The translations under genes and the position numbers were made by a program. The notes beneath the pieces are model-generated. The model saw only the letters and a list, made by a program, of their open reading frames with translations, searched no databases and was not told the origin of the DNA. This document shows, piece after piece, positions 50,688 to 58,934 of a stretch of 64,000 nucleotides of DNA (position 1 is the first letter of the stretch; each line of letters starts with the position of its first letter). Source of the stretch: Lentzea terrae (GTDB lineage: Bacteria; Actinomycetota; Actinomycetes; Mycobacteriales; Pseudonocardiaceae); the NCBI RefSeq assembly GCF_003265345.1, contig NZ_QFWW01000030.1, positions 1 through 64,000 on the forward strand, written 5' to 3'.

Positions 50688-51353
50688 ATGACGACTGTGC
50701 AGGAGACCGCGGCGGTCCGGTACGGCATCTGGGTGCTGTGCCCGGTGCTGGGCGCCGCCGCGGTGTGGGGGCTCAAGCTGGCCGCAGGGTGGATCACGAC
50801 GCTGAAGTGGTTCCCGTTCCAGGGTGTGTTCGAGCTGGTCACCGAGATCCCGGAGCCGTGGGTGACCAGCGGGGCGCTCGGCATCGGCGCCGTCGCGGGC
50901 GGTGTGCTCGCGTTGCTGTGGGCCGCCGAGATGATGCGCGTCGAGGTCTCGCACGACCGGGTCGTGCTCACGAAGGACGACAAGAGCCTCGACTTCGGCC
51001 GCAACGAGGTCGAGTCGGTGTTCGCCGAGGGCAAGCAGCTGGTGCTGCTGTCGGGGAGCGGCGCCGAACTGGCCCGCGAGACCTCCGATCTCAGCCGGAC
51101 GAAGCTCGAAGCGGCGTTCACGAGCCAGGGCTACCGGTGGCGGGACGCGGACCCGTTCGCGAGCGAGTTCAGAATGTGGGTCGAGCACACCCCCGACCTG
51201 GCACCGGAGGTGAACGCGCTGTTCAAGGCCCGTAAAAAGGCCATCTCGAAGTACGAGCACGAGGAGGCCGCAGAATTGGCGCGGGAGATCCGCAGCCGCG
51301 GCGTCACCGTCAAGGACAAGAAGAAGAGGCAGTACTACAGGTGCGAACGGTAG
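50688..51353 (+). CDS. YqeB-like membrane protein
   Basis: A 221-residue protein with two transmembrane helices (WVLCPVLGAAAVWGLKLAAGWI and VTSGALGIGAVAGGVLALLWAAEMM). A PH-like domain follows (MRVEVSHDRVVLTKDDKSLDFGRNEVESVFAEGKQLVLLSGSGAELARET), and a Lys/Glu-rich tail ends KDKKKRQYYRCER. This is the actinobacterial YqeB-type architecture. It is co-transcribed with the following TetR gene, which overlaps it by 13 bp, and a TetR operator covers the promoter. Physiological role unknown. Confidence 0.85.
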   Translation: MTTVQETAAVRYGIWVLCPVLGAAAVWGLKLAAGWITTLKWFPFQGVFELVTEIPEPWVTSGALGIGAVAGGVLALLWAAEMMRVEVSHDRVVLTKDDKSLDFGRNEVESVFAEGKQLVLLSGSGAELARETSDLSRTKLEAAFTSQGYRWRDADPFASEFRMWVEHTPDLAPEVNALFKARKKAISKYEHEEAAELAREIRSRGVTVKDKKKRQYYRCER

Positions 51354-51937
51354 ATCCGGTCAAGCACGCCGCGAAGAAGCGCCACATCACCGACACGGCT
51401 GCGGGTTTGTTCGCGGGCAAGGGCTTCGACCGGACGACCGTCGCGGACATCTGCAAGGCCGCCGACATCAGCACGGGCAGCCTGTTCCACTACTTCCCCA
51501 CCAAGCGCGCGATCTTCCTGGAGATCTTCGAGCAGGACGGCCGGGACAACGCGGAAGTCTTCGCGAAAGCGCGTGAACTCAGCCCGTGGGACGCCGTGCT
51601 GATGGTGGTCGACCACCTGTGCGTTCCCGCGCTGGACCGCACCGTGGCCGGGCTGGTGCTGGAGGTCGTGGCGCAGGCCAGCCGCGACCAGGAGCTGTGG
51701 GACCTGGTCGCGCGCAACGAGCAGGTGGTCCGCGACGAGCTGGCCCAGCTGCTGCAGCACGCCCACGACGCCGGCCAGATCACGCTGCCGGTCGAGGCGC
51801 GCACCGCGGCGACGTGGGTCCAGGGGCTGGTCGACGGCCTGTTCGGCAGGCTGGTCGACCCGGACTTCGACGCGACCGAACAGGTGAGCACCCTCCGGTT
51901 GATCCTTTCCCGGTTCGTGGGTGCTCAAGCACCATGA
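51341..51937 (+). CDS. TetR family transcriptional regulator
   Basis: A 198-residue regulator from GTG 51341. The HTH is KKRHITDTAAGLFAGKGFDRTTVADICKAADISTGSLFHYFPTKRAIFLEIF; the C-terminal helices (FAKARELSPWDAVLMVVDHLCVPALDRTVAGLVLEVV) form the ligand pocket. It overlaps the YqeB-like gene by 13 bp and probably autoregulates the pair through the palindrome at 50660-50673. It is followed 4 bp later by the cysteine-desulfurase-like gene, which may be in the same transcript. Confidence 0.93.
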   Translation: MRTVDPVKHAAKKRHITDTAAGLFAGKGFDRTTVADICKAADISTGSLFHYFPTKRAIFLEIFEQDGRDNAEVFAKARELSPWDAVLMVVDHLCVPALDRTVAGLVLEVVAQASRDQELWDLVARNEQVVRDELAQLLQHAHDAGQITLPVEARTAATWVQGLVDGLFGRLVDPDFDATEQVSTLRLILSRFVGAQAP

Positions 51938-51941
51938 GGGC

Positions 51942-53084
51942 ATGGCCTACGACGTCGCAGCGGTCCGCGCCCACTTCCCCGCGTTGCGCGAGGGTGCCGC
52001 GCACTTCGACGGGCCGGGCGGTTCGCAGACGCCGGACGTCGTCGCCGACGCCGTCCGGGACGCGCTGACCTCGGCGATCTCGAACCGCGGCAGCGTGACG
52101 GCGTCGGAACGCCGGGCCGAGGAGATCGTCCGGACCGCGCGCCGCACGATGGCCGAGTTCCTGAACGCGGGCAGCATCGTGTTCGGCCGCAGCATGACCC
52201 AGCTGACCTACGACATCTCCCGCACGCTGGCGAAGAACTGGCGGCCGGGCGACGAGATCATCGTGACCAGGCTCGACCACGACGCGAACATCAGGCCGTG
52301 GGTGCAGGCGGCCGAAGCGGCACGGGCCACGGTGCGATGGGCGCCGTTCGACCGCACGACCGGAGAACTGCCCGTCGAGGCCGTCACGAACCTGCTGTCC
52401 GACCGCACCCGCGTCGTGGCGATCACGGCCGCGTCGAACCTGCTCGGCACGCGTCCGGACATCACAACCATTGCAACGGCGGCGCACGAGATGGCGGCGT
52501 TCGTGTACGTCGACGGCGTGCACTACACACCGCATCTGCCGGTCGACGTCGAGGCGATGGACGCCGACTTCTTCGTGTGCTCGCCGTACAAGTTCCTCGG
52601 ACCGCACCTGGGCGTGCTCGCGGCCGCGCCGGAGCTGCTGGAGACGTTGCGGCCGGACAAGCTGCTGCCGTCCACGAACGCCGTCCCGGAACGGTTCGAG
52701 CTGGGCACGCTGCCGTACGAACTGCTGGCGGGGACGACCGCGGCGGTCGAGTTCATGCGCGGGCTGGACGGCTTGGAGGAGCACGAGTTCGGGCTCCACG
52801 ACCAGCTGGAGACCGGGCTGCGGGAACTCGGCGTGCGGATCTACAGCAAGGCCTCGCGGCGCACCCCGACCGTGCTGTTCTCGGTCGACGGGCTGGAGCC
52901 GGCCGAGGTCTACCGCAGGCTCGGGGCCGAGGGCGTCAACGCGCCCGCCGGCCATTTCTACGCGATCGAGTGCTCGCGGTGGCTCGGCCTGGGCGACAAG
53001 GGCGCCGTGCGCGCCGGCATCGGGCCGTACACCGACGAGTCCGATGTGGACCGCCTGCTGAAGGCCGTCGCGAAAATCAGATGA
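51942..53084 (+). CDS. cysteine desulfurase-like PLP enzyme
   Basis: A class V aminotransferase-fold protein of 380 residues from ATG 51942 (an upstream GTG/ATG at 51921 would overlap tetR). It has FPALREGAAHFDGPGGSQTPDVVADAV, DEIIVTRLDHDANIRPWVQAA (His stacking on PLP), VVAITAASNLLGTRPDI, FVYVDGVHYTPHLPVDVEAMDADFFVCSPYKFLGPHLGVL (PLP Lys in SPYKFLGPH) and a C-terminal small domain. It belongs to the SufS/CsdA-like 'cysteine desulfurase-like' group of uncertain substrate. The mobile loop with the catalytic Cys of IscS is not evident, so desulfurase activity is doubtful. Confidence 0.88.
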   Translation: MAYDVAAVRAHFPALREGAAHFDGPGGSQTPDVVADAVRDALTSAISNRGSVTASERRAEEIVRTARRTMAEFLNAGSIVFGRSMTQLTYDISRTLAKNWRPGDEIIVTRLDHDANIRPWVQAAEAARATVRWAPFDRTTGELPVEAVTNLLSDRTRVVAITAASNLLGTRPDITTIATAAHEMAAFVYVDGVHYTPHLPVDVEAMDADFFVCSPYKFLGPHLGVLAAAPELLETLRPDKLLPSTNAVPERFELGTLPYELLAGTTAAVEFMRGLDGLEEHEFGLHDQLETGLRELGVRIYSKASRRTPTVLFSVDGLEPAEVYRRLGAEGVNAPAGHFYAIECSRWLGLGDKGAVRAGIGPYTDESDVDRLLKAVAKIR

Positions 53085-54678
53085 ACAGCAGCAGGCCGAC
53101 GTAGACGAGCCCGACGAACACGCTGATGTTGAGCTTGCGGGTGATGCGTTCGCCGGGGTGGTCGGCGATCAACGACCGGGCGCGCGCCCACATCAGCTTC
53201 TCGCCCGCCTCCCGGTCCGGCAGGTGCGGTGTCGTGATCACGTCGCCGTGCGGCCCGAACGCGAGCATGAGCTGCGGACCTGCGCGGCGGACCCCGTGCA
53301 GCTGCGCCCACGGCACGCGGTAGGTGAAGATCCCGGTGTAGAGCACGACCGAGCGGTGGTCGAGGCGCAGCAACGGCTGGAACCGCGTCACCGCCGACAG
53401 CACGCACTGCACGCCGATCAGGCCGAGGACGATCAGGTCCGGGTAGTAGTTCACCCCGATCAACGCACCCGCCGCACCGAGCAGCAGCAACACGCCCTCG
53501 GTCCGCCTCCGGTCGCCCGGCCACATCGCGTGCGGCAGGTCGACGGACGTGCCCGCGGTGACCGGTTCGCCCGGCAGGTGTGCACTGTGGACGGTGTGCC
53601 GCGGCCGCACGCGGGACAACGTGCTGGTGGCCACGACCTCGCCCTCCACCAGCAACGCGACCTGGCCGCCGTGGTGCCACTCGCCGGCGACGAGGATCTC
53701 CGCCGGGTCGAGCTGCACCGGCGGGTCCTCCTCACCGCGCCAGACCCGACCGAACTGCTCGGTGTCGTGGTAGAGCGGCTCCTCCAGCCCGAGGTCAGCC
53801 AGTGTGGAGACGGTCGCGATGTCGTCCTTGTTGTGCCGCAACAGGATCCGGCGCGGTCCGACGGGATGTGCCTGCAGCCGGATCGCCTTCACCGGCCCCG
53901 TCCACAACGAGCGGCGCCGGCGTTCACGCGCTGCCAGCATGATCGCGAGGAACACGGCCGCACCGCCGAGTGTGAGCCACCAGGTGACGTCCTCGGGTTC
54001 GTTCACCATCCGCACCCACGAGCCGTCCGCGAGCACCGGCAGCGTGTCGCCGACCCGGTACGTCTCCGGCGCGACCGGCTGGAACTTGGCGCGCTGCCGG
54101 TCCGGCAGCTCCACCCACACCTCGCGGGTGTTCTTGATGTCGACGACCTCGGCCTCGACCCGGCTGGCGTTGGCGACGTGCTGCTCGATCTCGCCGTTGG
54201 TCAGGTCGTACTGCACGAACGTCAGGAAGCCGAAGACGACGAGCAGCACGGCGACGATCCGCAGAACTCCCCGCTGCGGCGGCATGTCCGGCAACGAGAC
54301 GATGGTGGCGCCCGCCGCCGCGTGCTGGTCCGCGCGCGACCTGATCGTCCACGCCGCCACGATCGCGCACGCAGCAGCGTGGAGGCCGAACGCGACGTTG
54401 GCGGCGGCTGAACCGTCGAGCACGAGGTCCAGCGCACCGAACGCGACGCCCATCGCACAACCGGTGAGCACACGGCCGAACAACAGCAGCAGCGGTGTGG
54501 CCAGCAACGGCACGACGGCGAGCGAGAACAACGGGCTCGGCTCGCACGGCTGGACCGCAGTGCACGGCACGTCGTTCGCGCTCGCGCTGAAGTAGAAGGC
54601 GACGATCCAGCCACCGACGAGCCCGACCTTGGTCACCCACCACGGAACCGCGGCCGCTTGCCACCGCTGGACGTCCAT
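53077..54678 (-). CDS. multi-pass membrane protein with DUF3592/PH-like domains
   Basis: A 533-residue protein from ATG 54678. The first 130 residues hold three or four transmembrane helices (TKVGLVGGWIVAFYFSASAND, FSLAVVPLLATPLLLLFG). A further TM (VLRIVAVLLVVFGFLTFVQYDL) leads to a DUF3592-like beta domain (ASRVEAEVVDIKNTREVWVELPDRQRAKFQP..YRVGDTLPVLADG) and another TM. A PH-like region (about 430-510: LDHRSVVLYTGIFTYRVPWAQLHGVRRAG) lies before the final helix. The domain order suggests an envelope-associated sensor or scaffold. Its stop overlaps the cysteine-desulfurase-like gene by 8 bp. Confidence 0.72.
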   Translation of the reverse strand: MDVQRWQAAAVPWWVTKVGLVGGWIVAFYFSASANDVPCTAVQPCEPSPLFSLAVVPLLATPLLLLFGRVLTGCAMGVAFGALDLVLDGSAAANVAFGLHAAACAIVAAWTIRSRADQHAAAGATIVSLPDMPPQRGVLRIVAVLLVVFGFLTFVQYDLTNGEIEQHVANASRVEAEVVDIKNTREVWVELPDRQRAKFQPVAPETYRVGDTLPVLADGSWVRMVNEPEDVTWWLTLGGAAVFLAIMLAARERRRRSLWTGPVKAIRLQAHPVGPRRILLRHNKDDIATVSTLADLGLEEPLYHDTEQFGRVWRGEEDPPVQLDPAEILVAGEWHHGGQVALLVEGEVVATSTLSRVRPRHTVHSAHLPGEPVTAGTSVDLPHAMWPGDRRRTEGVLLLLGAAGALIGVNYYPDLIVLGLIGVQCVLSAVTRFQPLLRLDHRSVVLYTGIFTYRVPWAQLHGVRRAGPQLMLAFGPHGDVITTPHLPDREAGEKLMWARARSLIADHPGERITRKLNISVFVGLVYVGLLLFI

Positions 54679-54771
54679 GACGCGGATCATGACATGCCCA
54701 TTGCTCCGAACGGTGCGGTTCGCCGTTAACGAAACGGGTATCCGCAGCTCAACGCTATGGAGGTGGACACC

Positions 54772-54957
54772 ATGATGGCCATCATCGCCGCAGTGGCATT
54801 CGGCCTTGCGCTGATTCTCGATCTTGCGAAGGTCGCTCTCGGTGACGTGATCACGGTCAACACGCTCGTGGTGCTCGGGTTGCTGCTCCTCGCCCTGCAC
54901 CTCGCCGGCATCGGCTCCGGTACGCGTTCGTGGAGCTGGCGCCGTGCCCGCAGGTAA
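54772..54957 (+). CDS. small two-TM membrane protein
   Basis: A 61-residue hydrophobic protein: MMAIIAAVAFGLALILDLAKVALGDVITVNTLVVLGLLLLALHLAGIG, two helices with a short polar turn and a basic tail SWSWRRARR. GGAGG at 54759-54763 is 8 nt before ATG 54772; an ATG at 54757 lies upstream of that SD and is less likely. The gene overlaps the YihY gene by 14 bp and is probably coupled to it. Function unknown. Confidence 0.65.
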   Translation: MMAIIAAVAFGLALILDLAKVALGDVITVNTLVVLGLLLLALHLAGIGSGTRSWSWRRARR

Positions 54958-55870
54958 GACCGTCGACCGTCCCACCAAGCTGCCGAAAGGCGCCTGGTGG
55001 GGCGTTCTCAAACGAACAGTCAAAGAGTTCAACGACGACAACCTGACCGACTGGGCGGGAGCACTCACCTACTACGCGGTGCTGTCGCTGTTCCCCGGAC
55101 TCATCGTGCTGACGTCCGTGCTCGCGCTGATGGGCGAGACGACGACGCAGGAGCTGATGAAGTACGTCGACCAAGTCGCGCCCGGTCAGGCCGGTGACCT
55201 GATCAAGTCGTCCGTCGAGGAGCTGCGCAAGGGCCAGGGTGCCGCCGGACTGCTGGGCATCATCGGTCTGCTGACGGCCTTCTGGACCGCGTCGGGCTAC
55301 CTCGGCGCGTTCATGCGCGCGTGCAACGCCGTGTACGACGTCGAGGAAGGCCGGCCGTTCTGGAAGACGGTGCCGTTGCGGCTCGGGCTGACGCTCGGTT
55401 CGGTGGTCCTCGTGTCGCTCACGCTGGGCGCGCTCGTGCTGACCGGCGGCGTCGCGGACACGGTCGGCGACTTCATCGGACTCGGCGACACGGTCGTCAC
55501 CGTGTGGGACTTCGTGAAGTGGCCGGTCATCCTGCTGCTCGTGTCGCTCGCGTTCGCGGTGCTCTACTGGGCGGCGCCGAACGTGCGGCAGCCGGGTTTC
55601 CGCTGGGTCACGCCCGGCAGCCTGCTCGCGATCGTGCTGTGGGCGCTCGCGACCGTCGGCTTCGCGATCTACGTGGCGAACTTCGCCTCCTACAACAAGA
55701 CCTACGGCTCGCTCGGTGGCGTCATCGTCTTCCTGGTGTGGCTGTGGATCTCGAACATCGCCGTGCTGCTGGGCGCCGAGTTCGACGCGGAGCTGGAACG
55801 CGGCAGGCGGATGGCGCAGGGCGAACCGCACGACGAGGCGTCAGCCGAGCCGCGTGATCTCCCCGGGTAG
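54944..55870 (+). CDS. YihY/BrkB family inner membrane protein
   Basis: A 308-residue integral membrane protein of the YihY family, starting at GTG 54944. Motifs are VLKRTVKEFNDDNLTDWAGALTYYAVLSLFPGLIVLTSV, LLTAFWTASGYLGAFMRACNAVYDVEEGRPFWKTVPLRLGLTLG, LYWAAPNVRQPGFRWVTPGSLLAIVLWALATVGFAIYVANFASYNKTYGSLGGVIVFLVWLWISNIAVLLGAEFDAELER. About six transmembrane helices. The family was once misnamed RNase BN; its role is unclear (transport or envelope). The short two-TM gene overlaps its start. Confidence 0.93.
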   Translation: MPAGKTVDRPTKLPKGAWWGVLKRTVKEFNDDNLTDWAGALTYYAVLSLFPGLIVLTSVLALMGETTTQELMKYVDQVAPGQAGDLIKSSVEELRKGQGAAGLLGIIGLLTAFWTASGYLGAFMRACNAVYDVEEGRPFWKTVPLRLGLTLGSVVLVSLTLGALVLTGGVADTVGDFIGLGDTVVTVWDFVKWPVILLLVSLAFAVLYWAAPNVRQPGFRWVTPGSLLAIVLWALATVGFAIYVANFASYNKTYGSLGGVIVFLVWLWISNIAVLLGAEFDAELERGRRMAQGEPHDEASAEPRDLPG

Positions 55871-56209
55871 CTCGGCCTCGACCGCGGTCCACACCCCGTC
55901 CTGCCCGGCCTCGACGCGTTCGCTCATCCGGCCGCCGGGGACGAGCACCCACAGCTGGTCCTTCGTGGACAGCCACACCACACCGATGGCGTCGCTGCGG
56001 TAGCTGGTCGCGTACTCGTAGGACTTGCGGAACAGCTCCCCGCCGTTGCGGTCGGTGATCCGCAGTTCGCTCGCGCTCTCGGCGTGTGCGACGAACTTCC
56101 CGCTGGGTGACGTCTTGGGCGTGCCTGGCCGGGCGAAGCGGTCCTCGCTGTCGTCGCCGCAGCCCGTGAGCACGAGGAGGAGGGCGACCAACGCCGCCAA
56201 GACCCTCAT
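55841..56209 (-). CDS. small lipoprotein
   Basis: A 122-residue lipoprotein with signal peptide MRVLAALVALLLVLTGC (lipobox LTGC, Cys17). The mature part has a beta-rich pattern KFVAHAESASELRITDRNGGELFRKSYEYATSYRSDAIGVVWLSTKDQLWVLVPGGRMSERV, like one or two blades of a propeller or a WD-type fragment. Its last 30 bp overlap the end of the YihY gene. Function unknown. Confidence 0.8.
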   Translation of the reverse strand: MRVLAALVALLLVLTGCGDDSEDRFARPGTPKTSPSGKFVAHAESASELRITDRNGGELFRKSYEYATSYRSDAIGVVWLSTKDQLWVLVPGGRMSERVEAGQDGVWTAVEAELPGEITRLG

Positions 56210-56270
56210 GGCTGCTCGTTGCGGGAAATGCGGTGCGTCATGCCGCTCAAGGTAGCTAGCGTGATCGTTC

Positions 56271-57023
56271 GTGTGGGACGTTCTCGAAACCTTTTACGAC
56301 TCTGTGCCCCGACCGGGATCTCGCGTTGAGGAACACGGCGAGCTGGTGCTGTTCGTCCAGGCGGGCGACGGCTATCCGTACTACGCGCGGCCGCGGTTCC
56401 CCGGTGGGCGGCCGACCGTCGCAGACGTGGTGCAGATGCGGGCGCGGCAACGTGAGCTGGGCGTGCCCGAGGCGCTGGAGTGGGTGCACGAAACCACGCC
56501 TGACCTCCACGACGCGGCAGTCGCTGCCGGCATGGAGGTGCTCATGGCCCCGCTGATGGTGCTCGACCCCGACCAGCTGCCAGAGCCGCACCCGCACGTG
56601 CGCGTGCTCGGCACCAGCCCGGCCGAGGTGTCCGTGGTGGCCCAGCTGGCGTTCTCGACACCGGGCACGGCACCGGGCTCGGTGGGCGTGGCCGAACGGG
56701 ACGCGGCGCTGCGGGACGCGACACCGACGAGCACCCGGCACCGGCACGCGGTGGCCGACCTGCCAGGCGAGGGCGTGCTGGCGGTAGGCACCGCGCAACG
56801 GGCGGGTGACGTCGTCGAGATCGCGGGAATCGGCACGCTGCCGGCGGCACGGCGACGTGGCCTCGGTGGTGCGGTCACTGCGGAGCTCGCGCGGGACGCC
56901 CTGTCCCGTGGCGCCGAGCTGGTGTTCCTGTCGGCGGGCAGCCTCGACGTCGCACGGGTCTACGAGCGGGTCGGGTTCAGGCGGGTCGGAACGGCCTGCA
57001 TCGCCTCACCAGTCGTGGGCTAG
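56271..57023 (+). CDS. GNAT family N-acetyltransferase
   Basis: A 250-residue protein from GTG 56271 (TAGCGT at 56257-56262 makes it nearly leaderless). The N-terminal half (PYYARPRFPGGRPTVADVVQMRARQRELGVPEALEWVHETTPDL) is an accessory domain seen in two-part actinobacterial GNATs. The C-terminal GNAT domain contains VVEIAGIGTLPAARRRGLGGAVTAELARDAL (acetyl-CoA loop RRRGLGGA) and ARVYERVGFRRVGTACIA. Substrate unknown. Confidence 0.88.
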   Translation: MWDVLETFYDSVPRPGSRVEEHGELVLFVQAGDGYPYYARPRFPGGRPTVADVVQMRARQRELGVPEALEWVHETTPDLHDAAVAAGMEVLMAPLMVLDPDQLPEPHPHVRVLGTSPAEVSVVAQLAFSTPGTAPGSVGVAERDAALRDATPTSTRHRHAVADLPGEGVLAVGTAQRAGDVVEIAGIGTLPAARRRGLGGAVTAELARDALSRGAELVFLSAGSLDVARVYERVGFRRVGTACIASPVVG

Positions 57024-57269
57024 TTGGCCGTTTCTCGGCATCGGCACCCGGAAGAGGCAGCCGACGCACGGCATGCCGGAGGGCTGGGCGAGCAGCTCCG
57101 CCTCGCCGCGGTGGATGAGCTCGCCGCAGTACGCGGTCAACGCGAGCGGCGTGCGATCGTCGTCGGGCATCGGTACGAGGTGGCACGTGCGTTGTGTCTC
57201 GCCTACGACACCCGCACGCTTGCGGACCAGCAACACCGGCATGCGCGCCTCTGTTTCTTGGATGCTCAT
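57006..57269 (-). CDS. small Cys-containing protein coupled to an upstream mini-ORF
   Basis: An 87-residue protein from ATG 57269: SIQETEARMPVLLVRKRAGVVGETQRTCHLVPMPDDDRTPLALTAYCGELIHRGEAELLAQPSGMPCVGCLFRVP. The cysteines and histidines (CHLV, YCGELIH, PCVGC) resemble a small zinc-binding domain. It overlaps the preceding small gene by 4 bp (ATGA). The pair lies immediately downstream of the XRE-TPR regulator gene on the same strand. Small partner genes of this kind next to XRE regulators are frequent in actinomycetes. Function unknown. Confidence 0.65.
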   Translation of the reverse strand: MSIQETEARMPVLLVRKRAGVVGETQRTCHLVPMPDDDRTPLALTAYCGELIHRGEAELLAQPSGMPCVGCLFRVPMPRNGQLAHDW

Positions 57270-57427
57270 GCCTTCACCTCGGCGTCGTCCACCACACACA
57301 CGACGGCGTGTGTGGTCGCGTAGAACTTGAGCCGGTACGGGCCCGAGTTCTGCTCTGCCACTGCCGCGCAGAACTTGTCGGCGCTGACCTCTTCCGATCG
57401 CGGCGTTCGTTCGGCTAGGTCGATCAC
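57266..57427 (-). CDS. 53-residue small protein
   Basis: A short ORF from GTG 57427 encodes IDLAERTPRSEEVSADKFCAAVAEQNSGPYRLKFYATTHAVVCVVDDAEVKA, ending in the ATGA overlap with the 87-residue gene. The sequence has normal high-GC third positions and an alpha-beta pattern. It is probably the first gene of a two-gene unit 78 bp downstream of the XRE-TPR regulator. No family recognised. Confidence 0.5.
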   Translation of the reverse strand: MIDLAERTPRSEEVSADKFCAAVAEQNSGPYRLKFYATTHAVVCVVDDAEVKA

Positions 57428-57488
57428 ACCTAGATCGTGCGCGGTGTAACAAGAAATCGGGAGGGTTACATACGATTTGCGGGCCGCG

Positions 57489-57505
57489 TATGCGGAACTC
57501 GCATA
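57489..57505. promoter_or_regulatory. palindrome between the XRE regulator and the small-gene pair
   Basis: TATGCG-GAACT-CGCATA is a perfect 6-bp inverted repeat directly after the regulator's stop codon and about 62 bp before the 53-residue ORF. It could be the operator through which the XRE-TPR protein controls the small pair. Confidence 0.4.
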
Positions 57506-58837
57506 TCAGCGGAGCTGCGTGACCTCTGCCGCGAGTTCGGCGATGGCCGGCGTCTCGTGCCACGGATCGAGCTTGTCCAGCTCGTTCACGATCAGCTGCG
57601 AGCCGGTCACCCTGGCCAGGTCCAGCGCCGCGAACCCGAGCTCGACGGCCCGGTCGACGTCACCGTTGGCGGCGTGCGCGTAGGCGAGCTTGGCCGTGTG
57701 CACGCCCTGCTCCCACTGGCAGATGGCGCCCCATCTGGGCATGAGGTCCGTGTACGCGTCGATGGCCCGCCGGTGGTCGGCGAGGTCGACCATGCTCGCG
57801 GCGCGCTGCATCTGCACGTGCAGATCGGTGAAGCAGTAGCCGATGGAGTACTCGTCGCTCTGCGGCCGTTCCGCGCTCAGCACGAGCGACTGCGCGAGGT
57901 CGAACCGCGGCATGCACGCGTCCTGGCCAGCACGAGCAAGACCGCGCGCCTCCTGCCGCACCGCCATCGCGCGCACGATCGGACTCAGCCCTGTCTCGCG
58001 CTGAGCGGCCCGCGCCAGGCCGATGACGCGGTCGTCGTCGCCGTCGACCTCGGCGAGCTGGCTCATCCGCACGTAGCAGTACGCGACGACGTCCCGGTCG
58101 TCGGCGGCCTGGCCCTGCTCCAGCGCACGGGACGTCCACGCGCCCGCGCCGCGCAGGTCGCCGATCTCCTCGTGCAGCCAGCCGTAGAACTCCGCGTACA
58201 TCGCGCCCGTGCCGAGCAACCGCCGACGCACGTCACCACGCGCGTTGCGACGCAACACGTCGATGAAGTCGTACATGTTGCGGACGGCGGGCATCAGCGC
58301 ACCGGTGCCGCGCCAGTTGTGCGCGTCGTTGACGATCCGCCGCAGCACGAGCAGCTGGCTCACGGCGTCGGCGGCCATCGCGCCGTTGCCGCTGGGCGTG
58401 CCGAAGACAGCGGAGGCGCACAACGCCATCAACGCCTTGCCCTCCATGCCCACGACCAGGTCCTTCGGCAGCGCCTCCAACCCCGGCAGGCCGGCCAGGC
58501 GAACGGCCTCACCCGAGCGCATGGGCACCGTGCGGTCCAGCAAGCCCAACAGGTGGGCGGGAATGCCGAGCAGCCGCTGCAGCGTTCGCAGCACCCGCAT
58601 GTCGTAGGCGATGTTGCTCCCGGCTTCCAGGCGCGAGATCGCCGACTGGGAGAACCCCGCCAGCGTGCCGAGCTCGTCCTGCCGCAGGCCGTGCGCCTTG
58701 CGCGCGATCGCGACCACGGCGCCGGGCGAGTCCGCGGCGACCGCGTCCCGCACTTCCTTCGACTCCCAGATCGCGGGCGGCAGCATCGGCAGCGGCCCGT
58801 CCGGGACGACGACGGCGTTCTTAGCTGGGTTGCTCAA
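57506..58837 (-). CDS. XRE family regulator with C-terminal TPR-like domain
   Basis: A 443-residue regulator. The frame opens at GTG 58855, but TTG 58837 has GGGAGG 8 nt upstream and is preferred. The HTH is GAVVAIARKAHGLRQDELGTLAGFSQSAISRLEAGSN (about residues 45-80). The remaining 340 residues are helical repeats with TPR spacing (for example YAEFYGWLHEEIGDLRGAGAWTSRALEQGQ, DHRRAIDAYTDLMPRWGAICQWEQGVHTAKLAYAHAANGDVDRAVELGFAAL). Such proteins in actinomycetes act as peptide- or partner-responsive regulators. The two small ORFs downstream are likely targets or partners. Confidence 0.88.
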   Translation of the reverse strand: MSNPAKNAVVVPDGPLPMLPPAIWESKEVRDAVAADSPGAVVAIARKAHGLRQDELGTLAGFSQSAISRLEAGSNIAYDMRVLRTLQRLLGIPAHLLGLLDRTVPMRSGEAVRLAGLPGLEALPKDLVVGMEGKALMALCASAVFGTPSGNGAMAADAVSQLLVLRRIVNDAHNWRGTGALMPAVRNMYDFIDVLRRNARGDVRRRLLGTGAMYAEFYGWLHEEIGDLRGAGAWTSRALEQGQAADDRDVVAYCYVRMSQLAEVDGDDDRVIGLARAAQRETGLSPIVRAMAVRQEARGLARAGQDACMPRFDLAQSLVLSAERPQSDEYSIGYCFTDLHVQMQRAASMVDLADHRRAIDAYTDLMPRWGAICQWEQGVHTAKLAYAHAANGDVDRAVELGFAALDLARVTGSQLIVNELDKLDPWHETPAIAELAAEVTQLR

Positions 58838-58934
58838 CCTCAACGCCTCCCGCACTCAGTCCGCCATCATGCCGGTCCCGGCGAAATCACTCCACCTCGT
58901 CTCAACTGGGTCCCGCACCGACTATCCTGCGCGC

